The translations under genes were made by a program, and so were the position numbers. The notes beneath the pieces are model-generated. The model was not told where the DNA came from and did not search any database. It saw only the letters and a list, made by a program, of their open reading frames with translations. Positions 1 through 11,138 of a stretch of DNA of 64,000 nt are shown in pieces. How positions within the stretch are numbered: position 1 is the first letter of the stretch; every line of letters begins with the position of its first letter. This stretch comes from Panaeolus papilionaceus (lineage: Eukaryota > Basidiomycota > Agaricomycetes > Agaricales), in assembly GCA_015501605.1 (NCBI GenBank), contig JADNRZ010000025.1, forward strand, positions 372,001 to 436,000. Direction: 5' to 3'.

Positions 1-496
1 AGCAAAGTCAGCAACTTCCCTATGTGAGGAGTTGGATATGCAACCTCCCAAGCGTCTTCATATGTCTTCTCTTGAGTCCTAGCAGGGCGTGGTACGAATT
101 CCTCCAGGTCGGATAACGGCTCAAGACCTGTAGGCGATCGGCGGGACTCAGTCAAGTCTACCAGTAAGGCGAAGTAAATTCTGACCTGTTTTGTGCCCTC
201 TCTGATCTAGCACTTTTGTGGTGACAGTGTCTCCAACTCATAACTCTACGCTTTACGCTACAATTGTCTTTGCATCAGATCCAGTCTTGATTTTTTGTCT
301 TGTTTCTGCTGCCGAACAGTTGTTGCGTGCCTGTTGCCGTCCAGCAGTCAGATGTCTATACACACGAGTCTATTAGAATACAAGTCTACAATACATATTC
401 AGTGCATTTAGGCTTCGGGTTTTGGAACAAGCTTCCCTACAACATTAAGGACGGTTAGTGGTTAGGAACAATTTCAAATGAGAAATTCATTCAGAC

Positions 497-668
497 CTCT
501 TTCCCAAAACCTATACTTGAGGGGAGTCTTGAGCTGTTCGTCACTTAGTGAATTTTCGAAGTTGACGAAATGCTTCAAGGGCTTCTCTCGCAAAAGGTCA
601 ATGAGCCTCGTCCGATTCGATAATATTGTCGAAATAGTTGACGATTTCTGGGATTAATTCTTAACTTA
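497..668 (-). pseudogene. Decayed 3' fragment of the kinase-like family
   Basis: On the minus strand this stretch encodes a clear relative of the last part of the kinase-like gene at 851-2370: the IPEI..YFDNIIE.DEAH segment, the KEALE.FRQL segment and the LKYRFW segment all recur. A TGA replaces the arginine codon after DEAH, and a small deletion shifts the frame before the SL(S/D)EQL segment. The catalytic part is not recognisable upstream (668-850), although a degraded match to the YWVGR region may lie near 740-790. It is a tandem duplicate that has lost function. Confidence 0.75.
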
Positions 669-850
669 CCTTAGAACCTTTCTTGTAAGGTTAATCAATA
701 AGACCTCCTGAAGTTGGCGATCGAAATATCCCGCATTACAAACGGCCTTGGAACCAGTAAACCATAGTCTATTGATAGCCTATGGACTCGACAACATCTA
801 CTACTAGTATTACTTGGGAATAAGCCTCCCTAATATTACAAGGTGGTAAA

Positions 851-2370
851 TTAGCTATTGTGCTCAACGAGGATTCGGAGAAATGGAGGAATAATTAACG
901 AGTGTCGATACATACCTTCTTTCCAAAACCTATACTTAAGAGGTTTCTGAAGTTGCTCCACGCTGAGTGAAGCTTGAAGCTGGCGGAATTGTTCAAGGGC
1001 TTCCTTCGCGGATGGTCTATGAGCCTCATCCGCTTCGATGATGTTGTCAAAATAAGGGGCTATTTCCGGAATAAATTCTTCGACAACCTTGAACTGGAAG
1101 TCAGAAGGCGAGCGAACTCGTTGGAATGACTCACTTACTCTGACATGGCGTTGAAGCATTCGTCCAACCCAGTACATCTCCAACTTGAATGGATTGCGCT
1201 CACCATGTGGCTTCAACTCGGTTCCATAACATAACGTTGTAGTGATTTCATCCAGGTTGGATTCTAGGGGATAGGCGACCGAGTGACCGAAATCTAACAC
1301 AGCATACAGGGCATCCTTTGGATTGCAACGTCCTTCCACAAACCACTCACCGACTTTGCTGATGACATTTATGCAGGTGTTCGTGTCTGTCAAGTCCCGG
1401 TGTACAATTCGATTTTCATGTAAAAAGTCGACAAACTAGCCAGCAGATGAGTATTATGACTTCAAAAAGAGCGCAGCCTTACGTCGAGAATACAATCAGC
1501 GAAATAGAAAACCTCCTCCGTTGTTGCAAAATCATGGTCGATAGAGCACCCCCACCTGAAATCTCTGTTAAAATGACAATTTCGGCGCAGCATTCTGAAC
1601 GACAATTACCTTGGCATGACAATGAATGTTAGCCTATCGAATGTGAGGTACCCAAGTACAGGAATGGAGCGGTTACGAGGATGGTTTTTGAGGGCCGGTG
1701 AATGCAACCTCTGCCAAACCTTGAGCTCTTCCGAAGGTTCAGCACCAGATATCAATCTAACTGCGACGTTAAACTGTGACAATGTTTCCCAGTGGATATA
1801 TTTTCTATACCTGATAACGACATCGTCCCTATTGTGATCTCTCGCTGGCCATACACGCAGAGACTGAAACCTATGGTTAGATCTATGGTATAGTTCATTG
1901 AAACAAAAAATTGGTGGCACCGAAGATGTAAATTGAATATCAGTGTCCTTTTCGTAGAATTTCCTGGCAAATGGGTATTGGGAATTGTTTCTGCCTCTCG
2001 TCTGAGAAGTGGGCTCCTGCGCTGGCACAAGATTAGACCACTTTTCGTCTCGTGGTTCAAACAACCTGTATCCATGCAAATCGAAGAAGGGTTGAAGGAA
2101 AAGCCAAAATCCCCATACTCTCTGCCTGTCATATTTTCGTACGACGCGGTCATTTGTCGGTGTATATTCCCAAAGGTCAAGATTTTGCGGCACAGGGTGG
2201 TTGTGCAATAATGCACGGAGTTTCCAAACTAGCACCTTGATCATGGTGATGTAGCCTGAATGTCGATTATTGAAAGCTAGAGCAGACAAAAAGAGAAGAG
2301 CGGCCAAAGGAAAAGTGAAATAGGATGCTAACATGCCAGTTGTATGAGGAAGAGAAGGAGGGAAAGACAA
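851..2370 (-). CDS. Kinase-like (possible pseudokinase) protein, copy A, six exons
   Basis: Exons on the minus strand are 2370-1921, 1863-1811, 1756-1610, 1555-1483, 1435-1139 and 1093-851, joined by GT-AG introns of 45-57 nt, giving about 420 residues. The N-terminus has a hydrophobic stretch (ASYFTFPLAALLFLSALAF, about residues 15-33), possibly a membrane anchor. The C-terminal half is a protein-kinase-like fold: a VVIR motif where VAIK normally carries the ATP-binding lysine, a hinge-like FIVMPRWG, the catalytic loop HENRIVHRDLTDTN and LDFG. HRD, N and DFG are present but the lysine is an arginine, so activity is uncertain. A second exon set at 8482-9894 has the same intron positions. The last codons run through a GTATGT, so an extra terminal exon beyond 851 is possible. 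Fungal kinase-like families of this type are often expanded; the substrate is unknown. Confidence 0.8.
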
Positions 2371-2553
2371 CGTTGTTCGTCAGATAATAGTTGAAGTTGA
2401 TGGTTAAGTACCAAGTTCAAGGCGTGATGTGTGACACTGTACATAATGATGCATTGGTGGCATATGCCGACTCTGTCAATGGTCTCTGCACAGGGTTCGA
2501 CCTAATGTTGAGATGATGACATTTGGATAAGTGCTATGCAGGTGTTACATGGC

Positions 2554-2954
2554 TCAGTTCTCGTTATCTGATGGAAGTGGGACCATTAGAATCTCTTCTT
2601 CTACTCGGCGAACAATAGTGTTGTCCCCAGACGCGTCTTTTATTGACTCCAACTCAACGTCGTAGAAATAATACTGATTATTTTTTTTGGCGATTGCCAG
2701 TTAGTCATCCAGAGGCTGATATATTTGTAGAATACAGCGCACCTCCTGTCTCTTATTGGGGTCGGTGGACGTTGATCGCGCTACGACCTTGCCTTTAGCC
2801 TTGACAGGAACCTGGATGCCTTCAACTTTGTCCTCCCACGCAAATTCAAACTGCACGGGTTCGCCTCGTTCGAACACTGGCTAACACAGGTTTTGAGTAT
2901 CGTGACTGTCATGAAGGCAGAATCGCGAAGACTTACTCCATCATTGTTTGGCAT
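2554..2954 (-). CDS. Small acidic three-exon protein, copy a (family not recognised)
   Basis: Exons 2954-2937, 2880-2743 and 2673-2554 give 91 residues beginning MPNNDG. The middle exon reads FERGEPVQFEFAWEDK..G..VPVKAKGKVV and the last exon YYFYDVELESIKD...VRRVEEEIL. The start was chosen because copies a and b share the six-codon first exon and the same intron position. The pattern of alternating hydrophobic residues around a GD/GE turn suggests a small beta-barrel, but I recognise no named domain. Two relatives lie in the window: a decayed one at 4397-4631 and an intact one at 10770-11138. Expression and function are unknown. Confidence 0.6.
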
Positions 2955-4396
2955 CGCTGTCAGCGTTATAGTCCAAGTTGGACGATGAGGGAGCAGGATC
3001 TAAGGAAGAAATGGGTGGATGGGCCAGCCACAGTGGGATGCGTACTTACTTATACCCAACGGTGGTGATCTTGAGAGCTGCGATCGGACAACTGACTCAC
3101 CACTGGAACAACTACACCTAAGCTGATAATCATCCATGATCCCACACCACGAAATGTCAGCAGTGTCCGAATTCAAGTGACACTCTGTTTTTGGGCCGCT
3201 ATAGATGTGACAACATTCACTCTTGGAAAAACTTCATATACTGCCTTGTTTGCGTACTGAGCGGTACTTATCCAACGAATATCAAGGTAAAATTTTGAAT
3301 GAAATATTGAGAGTGAGCCATTGGAATTTTCAGCACTTTTAAGCACTACTATGTAAACAGTTTAAAACCAAGAAAAACGTACCAATATATGTGTACGTAT
3401 CTTGGATAAGCACTGATAGGCAAACCATACATTTTCTGACAGAGTTGAGGGATTCAATTAACTCATCATCTGAAGATTGGTTGGGGGATGAGAGACCTTG
3501 CCAAGCTGGGCATCAACTGAAGGTTCGTGTATCAACCAATAGTAGGAGGACAGAGGATCATGTACCACACGTGTCGCAACACATCCCTAGTCCCAGAAAC
3601 TTTCACTCTTGCTAAACCTACCCAAATAGAGGTTTCTCTTTGATCTTGACATTATTCGACATTCTTGGTTATCGTAAATGGTGACATCCATTCGTGGCCC
3701 TGGGTGGTATCTCGTCGAACCATTTTGGTACTTCGAGCCTTTGGGATGAATTTTCCTAATAAAAAACCAGGGTTAGTAATGCCTGTCGTTCCATGGAGAA
3801 GGCCCAAGAGACATACCGTTTCTCCGGGACCATATTGTGGGCCGGCTGTTGGCAAAGAACACTGATTATCACCCCTTCTAGACTTCAAATTTCAACAATT
3901 GTGTTTATTGGAACAAAAGATTACGGTCAAAAGTACGCACATGAGCACAGGGAGTGCTGGAGAACAACATTTTTTAGAAGGGCAATCCAAATGAACCCCA
4001 TTTTGCTATCCACATTAAGACTCAGATAGTAAAACAGACCCCAGATGTAGGGAAGCTAGAGAGATAATGGGACTATCACTCCCCATAATGGTGGGGGCCA
4101 TTGCCTTCTCTTTGGAGATATGGGGTTTTTTCCTGACATGAAATCTGAAAGAAGGGTGCCATTGTCATCAAGCCCTTGCATTAAGATGTTTTTGTAATAT
4201 TCCCTCGACGGGGAAATGTGCAGAGGAATTAATTGCCTTGCACTTATCTATCACATTCATAGCCTTGGATACACCTCCGTATCTCGTTCGAGCTCACGTC
4301 ACCTCATCTCAAACAGAGTCTGGGCATACAAAATAAGAATTGTTTGACAGCTGCGCGATGGATGAGCAAACTGTGATTGAATATCGCTCAACTCAC
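2955..4396. other. Gap with duplicated flank; one doubtful small minus-strand ORF
   Basis: The part near 3100-3260 is similar to 4750-4880, each lying just upstream of a copy of the small acidic gene, so gene and upstream flank were duplicated together. A minus-strand ORF at 3888-3652 contains a good intron (GTATGT, branch TACTAAC, acceptor TTATTAG near 3772) but the reading frame after it is ambiguous, and I do not assign a gene. 3300-3600 shows nothing I recognise. Confidence 0.4.
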
Positions 4397-4631
4397 ATAA
4401 GGATTCGGACACCAATTCCTCCTGCGTTTTATCTGCGTCCGTGGCTGATGATCGCTCTACAATCTGGCCAAGAGTGTGCGCGGGAACGTTCACGCCTTGT
4501 TCATCTTTTCTCCATTCAAATTCAAATTCCACTTTGGAACCTGTTTTGAACTTGCGCTAATGTCACATTCATTAATGTGAGCGATTCTAGCACAATTTAA
4601 GCAGAAGATTTACTCCATCGTTATTTGGCAT
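4397..4631 (-). pseudogene. Small acidic protein family, copy b, C-terminus lost
   Basis: Exon 1 (4631-4614) again encodes MPNNDG with an intron at the same place. Exon 2 (from 4556) encodes FKTGSKVEFEFEW and a G-rich turn as in the intact copies. The donor site used in copy a (after the QE codons) is changed here, so the frame runs on to a GTGAGT at 4396, and no exon resembling the conserved YDVE/YDVK third exon can be found downstream. I read this as a copy that lost its third exon or its splicing. Confidence 0.55.
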
Positions 4632-6959
4632 TGTATGTAAAGCCTAAGGTTGAAATGTCGGTCGTTGTTGGGTAATACAAGACAGTTAATTGAGGAGGGA
4701 AAGTGACTCAAGACCGTGAATATCAGGCAGTCTCAACTCGGGGGAAATTCCAGCACATCCCACAACCAGCATCATGTATGCAAAGCCAGCTATCATTCCA
4801 CACCACAAGTGTGTGTCAACGCATGTCAGCGGTGTTCGAATTGTAGTGGCATTTTTTGATTGTGGGTCGGCTACTAAGGCGATGAGGGTTAACCCCTTAA
4901 ATCTTGAATTGGGAAACCAGTGTTCACTGCTCGCATACGACTTAAATACTCTTGTAAGGTTGCGAAACTTACAAGATAGGGAGCGAGGGGCGATGTTCCT
5001 TTGAGCGCTTAACACAATCGGCACTGTTCCTTGAATTCAAAACAAAGCCAGGTGTTTCACTGCCTCATCAGCTGATTATTGGTGGTGAACGAGACATCCT
5101 TTGATAAGTCCTGGGCGTTGATCCAAGCGTCATGTATCCTTAAATAACCGAGAGAAATAGGGAATCAAGGAAATCATAGAAAAGAGGATGCGAGATCATT
5201 AACAGGGCACGCAGGGTAAGACGACCCAAGTACCGACGCAGACACAGAGATAGGGAGATCCTTTCTCCGTAGTGGTACGGGCTCTATGGTAACCGCCAAG
5301 ATTAAACAAGGTCCAGGAGTCATTTATCCACATTGTATGTAGAAGCAAAAGGCTTTGTTTTTTTCTGTCCGTGGGTCAACGCAAATGGTATTTCCATTTT
5401 ACCTTTCGATTGCCCTCGTCGTCTTGATTCCATTTGTGTATCATCTTTGAAGTCCTCAAGTAGGAATTTTGGGATACTAGCCAAGACAATTGGAACCTTT
5501 GTCAGGCTTCCGAAGACCACGTACTTTGTATCGCGCATTGTTTCACTCACATGACGTCCCATATGCCCTGATTGCAACCCCCTCTGTCGGTGCCCAACGA
5601 GAGTACCTCAGGAGCTCAGTATAGTACAGGTTCCGATAATGCCCACATGGAGGAAACGGTGAATGAAATCCTACCATGAATGCTTATTTTTTCAATGCTT
5701 CAGATTTTATGTAGACATTCGACCGAGTAATTACAAGTTACGACATAATAATGTAAATCGACGGCTGGAAGTGGAAGCAAGCGCTGCAACTTACGACGTG
5801 CTATCGTAACAATTCAATCAGTGACACCGGTGAGAAAGCGAGCTGCAAGCAGGCATGTATGTAATACCACGAGAGTTAACTCTACGAGTCAATCACGCGC
5901 TCGTCATCAGGTGGTAGTAGACTAAGAGATAGTAACTGGGGGTGGAAAGAGGGCAATGGGCCGCAGACCACTGCGGCACTTCTCAGGTCGAGAGCCGATG
6001 GACGGATGAGGATGCGCCCACAAAGCAAGCGCAGCCGCCCAGCCGAGACATCAGCTTGCCCCCAATGGCCTGTGGAGGGAAGCTCAGATCTGTATATACA
6101 GATGGATAGTGTGAAAACGTATTCAGGAACAGGAAGAAGAAGCCGAATATCATAGCTAACTGCGGTTCAGTCATTGGGGTTCAAGTTGATTCGGATGTGG
6201 GTAGGTCACCCTTAATAATAACATTTGCATAGCCAATCATTTCTTTAGAAGCCACCATATTATCGACGGACATAAAGCGTGTTGAGATGAGGAGCGGTGT
6301 TGACAGGTACTACGGCGTATGTATGAGGTATGGTGCACAGAACGCTAATCAAAGCAAACAATTGATTGATTCCCTTCAGTCATTTGAAGATTTGTACATG
6401 TTTGCGGCTTTGCTTGCGCATGTATTGAATGCCAAGGACAAGCGCCCACGCATTGCCTCCTAATAGTCCTATGCAGATTGATGAGTAGACAAGTTAAAGA
6501 AATTTACTGGTACACGATAGAGCTGTCCTGGCCTCATTAAGGTGAGAATGACCAACGCACTCTTGATATTCCACTCTGTAATAAATGGTGAGCATAGTAA
6601 CAGCCATCATGCCTCTGCATATGCAGGTTCACGACTCTTGATAGTGATTATAACGGACTAGTACAGACGTAGATTTAAAACGATAAAGATCTGAGGCCTA
6701 GTGCTGATTTAAAATAGTGCCGTTAATATTGCGTTGAAATCAATGATATAGTCGAACGCTGATACCGATGGGGGCCTTGTCGAGTGGCCACACTAAGAGC
6801 TGAGAGTTAGCTATTGTAACGATAACAACAGACTATCCGAACAATGCTAAAGGTGAAGTCGTTATTCATGAGACAAAGTATTAAATGACGAGAGAAACAA
6901 TGGAATGGTAGTCTAATGGTTGATGAGTGGCTCAGGCGGACAATGCGTCAGGAGCAAGG
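4632..6959. other. Gene-poor stretch
   Basis: Only short ORFs without family signal. A minus-strand ORF at 5577-5320 has a weak echo of the small acidic family (a W..DDEGN pattern in another frame, followed by a possible intron), which may be a very old copy; I do not call it. 5580-6950 shows no gene, repeat or RNA that I can support. Confidence 0.4.
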
Positions 6960-6968
6960 TTTATATAA
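6960..6968 (+). promoter_or_regulatory. TATA box of the FunK1-like gene
   Basis: TTTATATAA lies 74 nt upstream of the ATG at 7042, followed by a pyrimidine-rich leader, and it supports 7042 as the true start of a short gene rather than a fragment of a longer one. Confidence 0.55.
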
Positions 6969-7041
6969 GCGACCGTATTTACAACTTTAGCTCTTCCGCT
7001 GTTTTCTATCTTCTACCACCACCATCGCGCATATTATCAAA

Positions 7042-7886
7042 ATGCCAGTGCCTACCCAAGTTTCCCACTATAAAAGCTTGAAGGAGATTACCAGCTGTAC
7101 GAAGCTGGTTGCGATATTCCGCGATACGTTGAAAGGTACCTCCGAATTGGTTCAAGCGACACGACTCTAATCACTTGTTTTATCTTTCCCTCTAGACTTT
7201 TTGACTAAACAGGCTACCAGCGCGTATATAATACGTCTCAAAGACGACCTATTATTAGTGACGACACTGTCTTCTATATCGTAGACAAGCGTGCTCCGTA
7301 CGATGTCCGCGGTTGCATCAACGATGAAGCCAACGACGCAGAGGTACGGCGTTCATCTTTGGGTCACCTCTATTTGACTGGCTTAAATTCTCCATTCAAT
7401 CGGCGTTTAGGACAAACCACATTTCAGGTCTCTTATCCTCTCCTCTCGAGCTGCATTCTCAACGACCGACGTTCCATGGACACACATCGATGCCCTGGAG
7501 TCGTTATTCTGGGTTATGATCCCTCTGCCGCTCAACACAACCTGTCTTGCATAAGAGAAAAGTATTCCATCCTTGACGATCCATCTTCGCTCGTCTTCGT
7601 AGACATCTGGGAAAGGCCCGCGATGAGAAAGCTTGTCGACAACCTAGCATCGTTTTTCAAGGCCATGTTCTTATGGAGATGGGAGCATTATAAGATCAAA
7701 CGCGGAAATTCAGAGATACCCGAACTTGCTGAAGAAGCCCAAGACGATTTCAAAGTTCTGGACGAGTATTTCCAGGAGGCGTTGGACGACATCGAGGAGG
7801 AGGATGTTCAGTGCGTGTGGCAGTTTGTCAACAAGTCAGTGAGCGAGGACATCACCAGAAGATACGCTCACCGGGGTGGTCGTTGA
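7042..7886 (+). CDS. FunK1-like pseudokinase C-lobe protein, four exons
   Basis: Exons 7042-7135, 7213-7343, 7411-7543 and 7603-7886 with introns of 77, 67, 67-nt-class and 59 nt make an open frame of 213 residues. The layout matches the C-lobe of the fungal FunK1 kinase family: an opening helix ending IFRDTLKGYQ, the catalytic-loop position, a DFD-like position, and the family hallmark PWTHIDALESLFWVM. The catalytic loop reads RRPIISDD instead of the usual HRDIS, and the metal-binding DFD position reads NDE, so catalysis is not expected. The N-lobe is missing altogether, yet a TATA box sits just upstream, so it may be an expressed pseudokinase or a recently decayed gene. The C-terminus ends in an acidic stretch (DDIEEED) typical of the family tail. 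Confidence 0.6.
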
Positions 7887-8481
7887 GTAGGAAAACCTTT
7901 TCATTATACGGAGACGCGGAGGGGGCCCAGGAGTAGTTGTTATCCACCTTCGAGTTCATGCTTTCAATTTTGATACCAAGTCAACTTTGTATACTACCTG
8001 CTATCTTTATTCACTGATTACGATCTAAACACCTTGAATGAAGTTATGACTCACAGCACCTTAATATAAGGCCTTCAAGCCGTGTTTGCAGTTCTCCACC
8101 TAACAATGCATCTGATGCATCACCCATTAGCGCACCGCGCAGCGCAACAATGCCGTCAATTAGGGGTCGTCTTGTTTGCGCGTGGTGGTGTCCGCAAGCG
8201 CAGATCGTCGGCATGCGCAAGCAATATACACGCTTGACTTTTGATTCGTGATACCCTTTGGTGCAGAGCGCAGGTTCTCAAACGACGAATTGCTTGGTAA
8301 GAAAAGAAAAGGAGATTGAATTCGATTGAATGATGCCTACAATCGCAGTAGCGTAGTAGTATACGTTACTCGTCGATTATCGATACCGACATGACACCTC
8401 CATTATATATCCTCCTTCGGTCTTGAATTTATGTATTACAAAAGGCACTTTAGGTACTGCGATCCTTTGGCTCCAGGCGAC
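7887..8481. other. Intergenic
   Basis: No coding signal. It contains a short palindrome, TGCATC-T-GATGCA near 8107, and otherwise nothing I recognise. Confidence 0.4.
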
Positions 8482-9894
8482 CTAATAAACACAAGCGAAG
8501 GTAAGTATTGCAGTGCTCGTGACTTCCGGAAGAGGGCGAAGAGACTTGCCTTTACTCCAAAACTTGTATTTTAACGGTGTCTTCAGCTGCTCAACGCTCA
8601 GTGACGCTTGAAGCTGGCGAAACCTTTCCAGAGCCTCCTTTGCAAATGGTCGACGATCCTCGTCCGGATCCATGATGGACTCAAAATAGGGTATAACCTC
8701 GGGGATAAATTTTTCGGTCACCTTCGACTAGAGGTAAGAGGTGTTTGCTAATGAAACAAGAGGCTACACACCCTGACATATCGCTGAAGGAAGTCAGCTA
8801 CCCAGTATGTCTCGACTTTAAATGGATTGCGTTCCCCAAACTCTCCCCCCTCGACACCATATCCTCCCGTTGATCTGATTTCATCCAAACTGGACTCCAT
8901 CGGATACGCAACCGCGATACCAAAATCAAATACGGCGTATAGAGTATCCTTCGGGTCGCATAGCCCCTTAGGATACATAACATCTACGCTACTGATGGCA
9001 TTTATGGCCGTGTTTTGGGGTGTCAAATCCCAATGACAAATTCGATTTTCGTGCAAGAAATCAACGAACTAACAAGAACGTCAGAACAGAGACCAAAAGT
9101 TAAGGAAGAGTCTTACATCGAGAATACAATCAGCGAAGTACAAAACCTCTTCAGCCGTTGCGAAATCGTAATCGACAGGGCACCCCCATCTAAGGAGTTA
9201 CGTCAAGACAATCAAGACAATCATTATATAGACTCACCTTGGCATGACGATGAACGTGAGCTCATCAAATTTTATGTAGTCAAGTACGGGGATGGAGCGG
9301 TTGCGATGATGATCTTTGAGCGCTGGTGAATGTAACCTACGCCAAACTTTGAGTTCTTCCGAAGGCTCTGTACCAGATATCAATCTAAGAATGGTTATTA
9401 AAAATTGGGACGATATGCTCATGAAGAACACCGACCGAATCACAACATCGTTCCCCTTGTGATCTCTCGCCGCCCACACACGCAGCGACTAGAAATTGCG
9501 GTAAGTTTATAATCCTTTGCAAAGTAATTGGTCGCACCGATGACATGAAGCGAATATCAAAATCGTTGTCGTAGAACTTTCTGGCGAAGGGGAAGTCCGA
9601 AATGGATTTTGGTGCAGTCTGAGAAGTTGGTGATTTTGATGGTACAAGGCTGCACTTCTCATCCGTTGGCTCGAATAACTCGTATCCTTTCGAATCAAAG
9701 AAAGGTTTGAGGGAAAGCCATATGCCCCATACCCTATCCTCGTCATTTGAACGTACTTCGCGATCTCTTGTTAGTGTGTATGTCCACTGGTCCAGATTTT
9801 TAGGCACAGGGGGGATATGCAGCGACCCAACCGGCTTCCAAGTGAGCAGCTTAGTAACGGTGCTGTCGTATGAGGGAGTATAGTTGAAAAACAT
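8482..9894 (-). CDS. Kinase-like (possible pseudokinase) protein, copy B, six exons
   Basis: Exons 9894-9538, 9488-9436, 9384-9238, 9189-9117, 9068-8772 and 8727-8482 (introns 44-51 nt) give about 390 residues. Internal exon lengths (53, 147, 73 and 297 nt) are identical to copy A at 851-2370, which fixes both models. Motifs in order are VVIR (ATP-lysine position), FIVMPRWG, HENRICHWDLTPQN and FDFG. The catalytic loop carries HWD instead of HRD, so this copy is even less canonical than A. The hydrophobic N-terminal anchor of copy A is not preserved: an in-frame stop lies upstream of the MFFNY start. A GCAAGT at the end of the conserved LKYKFW segment coincides with GTATGT in copy A, so a further 3' exon is possible in both. 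Confidence 0.78.
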
Positions 9895-10091
9895 GGAGAA
9901 AAACGCCTAGAATAGCAAAAGGAACGGCGGAGAACTTTCAAACAGGATGTGGGGGGAAAGGGTATGGTGCCGGTTCAATATGAAACCATGGCTATTTATT
10001 TACGGGACACTTGCATAATCCTTTGACTCTGATCGACCGTGACAGAGACTGGTTTGTAATTGGCACCGAAATTGCCTAACAAATGGTTGAT

Positions 10092-10109
10092 CGGTCGAAA
10101 TTTCGACCG
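10092..10109. repeat. Perfect 18-bp palindrome
   Basis: CGGTCGAAATTTCGACCG is a perfect palindrome without a loop, in a stretch with several further GACCG/CGGTC words (10040-10150). It could be a protein-binding site or the end of a small inverted-repeat element. Confidence 0.6.
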
Positions 10110-10399
10110 TGTCATGTCTCATTTTGGATTTGGTCGGGTCCAAAAGTTCGACCACGCCGTCAAAATCTCCCCACCTATGTAACAGCACCGAACCAATCTG
10201 GTTGGGTCGTGAATGTAAGCACAGGTGTGTACATATTTCTAAATACCGACTTAGCCAAATATTGGAGACGCGCGATAGCGACGCTAGGCAGCTGAGCGCG
10301 ATTTTTTCCTTCTTCTCGGGTTTTCGGTACCGAAAATCTCTCTCTCCGGAAAATCTCTCTCAACAAGATAATTTCCTTTTTCTCGCCCACCCTCGCCTC

Positions 10400-10655
10400 T
10401 TCTTTTCTTTAGTGTTTGATACGAAACTTGGCATCCAGCTCGGATCGCCTTGGGCCTCACCAGGCGCTCTGGTCGTTTGGCAGCACGCTTCACATGGGCC
10501 AGACGCGAAAGGTTTGACGCGTTAGTCCCGAATTTCGGAGACTTACACGCGTCAGTCGAGAACCTCACGCGTCAGGCTCCTGTGACCCGCCGAAATGCTT
10601 TTCTCAAGGCATTTCCGAGGCGCCGCCAAACGACCCCCGCACCTCAACAAACTAT
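10400..10655 (+). repeat. Dispersed repeat D, copy 1
   Basis: This stretch is alignable with 18975-19240: shared blocks include CGCCCACCCTC, the TTTGGCAGCACG word, a TTTGACGCG word and the tail GCCAAACGACCCCCGCACC followed by ACAAACTATGA. The copies are diverged and carry small indels. I cannot name the element, and no transposase is nearby. Confidence 0.6.
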
Positions 10656-10769
10656 GAACCTGTTGACAGTTTGGCATCACATTTATCTCATCACAATCAT
10701 TATCATATTTATCCAAGAAATATTATATCATTCTTTGGACACACGGACATGGTTCTTCCACGTTGGATC

Positions 10770-11138
10770 TTATTCAGGTTCTTCCACAACAGCCGGCGCC
10801 GCAGTCAAGTACTCTTCGTCGACATCGCGTATTAATTGATCGGTTCCGTCCGATCTTATGATTTTGACATCATACGAGAAAAACTGGCAATGACAGCGAA
10901 TGAGTTCCAAGGATGACGTCATTATTGGATTCCACGTACTGTATTGATGCTATCAGTCCTCGTAGCGATGTAGCCGACGAAGCCCACGGTGTCGGCTGGA
11001 ACATTGTTGCCTCTTTTGTCATCGACCCAATCGAACTGGAAAACGACCTTGTCGCCTCTTCTAAACAGTGCTGACTGCGGGGATTGAAGTTAAGCCATGG
11101 TGCCGAAGATGGAATGGAGGGCTTACAGTGTTTGACAT
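10770..11138 (-). CDS. Small acidic three-exon protein, copy c (family not recognised)
   Basis: Exons 11138-11127, 11074-10940 and 10883-10770 give 86 residues beginning MSNT. The middle exon reads LFRRGDKVVFQFDWVDDKRGNNVPADTVG, and the third exon begins FFSYDVKIIRSDG and ends in an acidic tail. Position by position this matches copy a at 2554-2954 (RGE.V.F.F.W..., then YDVE), with introns in the same places and of similar length (52 and 56 nt). Conservation of both splice sites and of frame in a diverged copy argues that it is a real gene. Function unknown. Confidence 0.6.

Noticed and set aside
4686..5024. 112-codon minus-strand ORF with a hydrophobic WCGMIAGFAYMMLVVGCAGI
   Set aside because: The aligned duplicate at 3100-3260 has a different frame with no such protein, so the reading frame is probably accidental.
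5983..6174. 63-codon ORF with a hydrophobic FFFLFLNTF segment
   Set aside because: Short, no start context, no paralogue and no splice signals.
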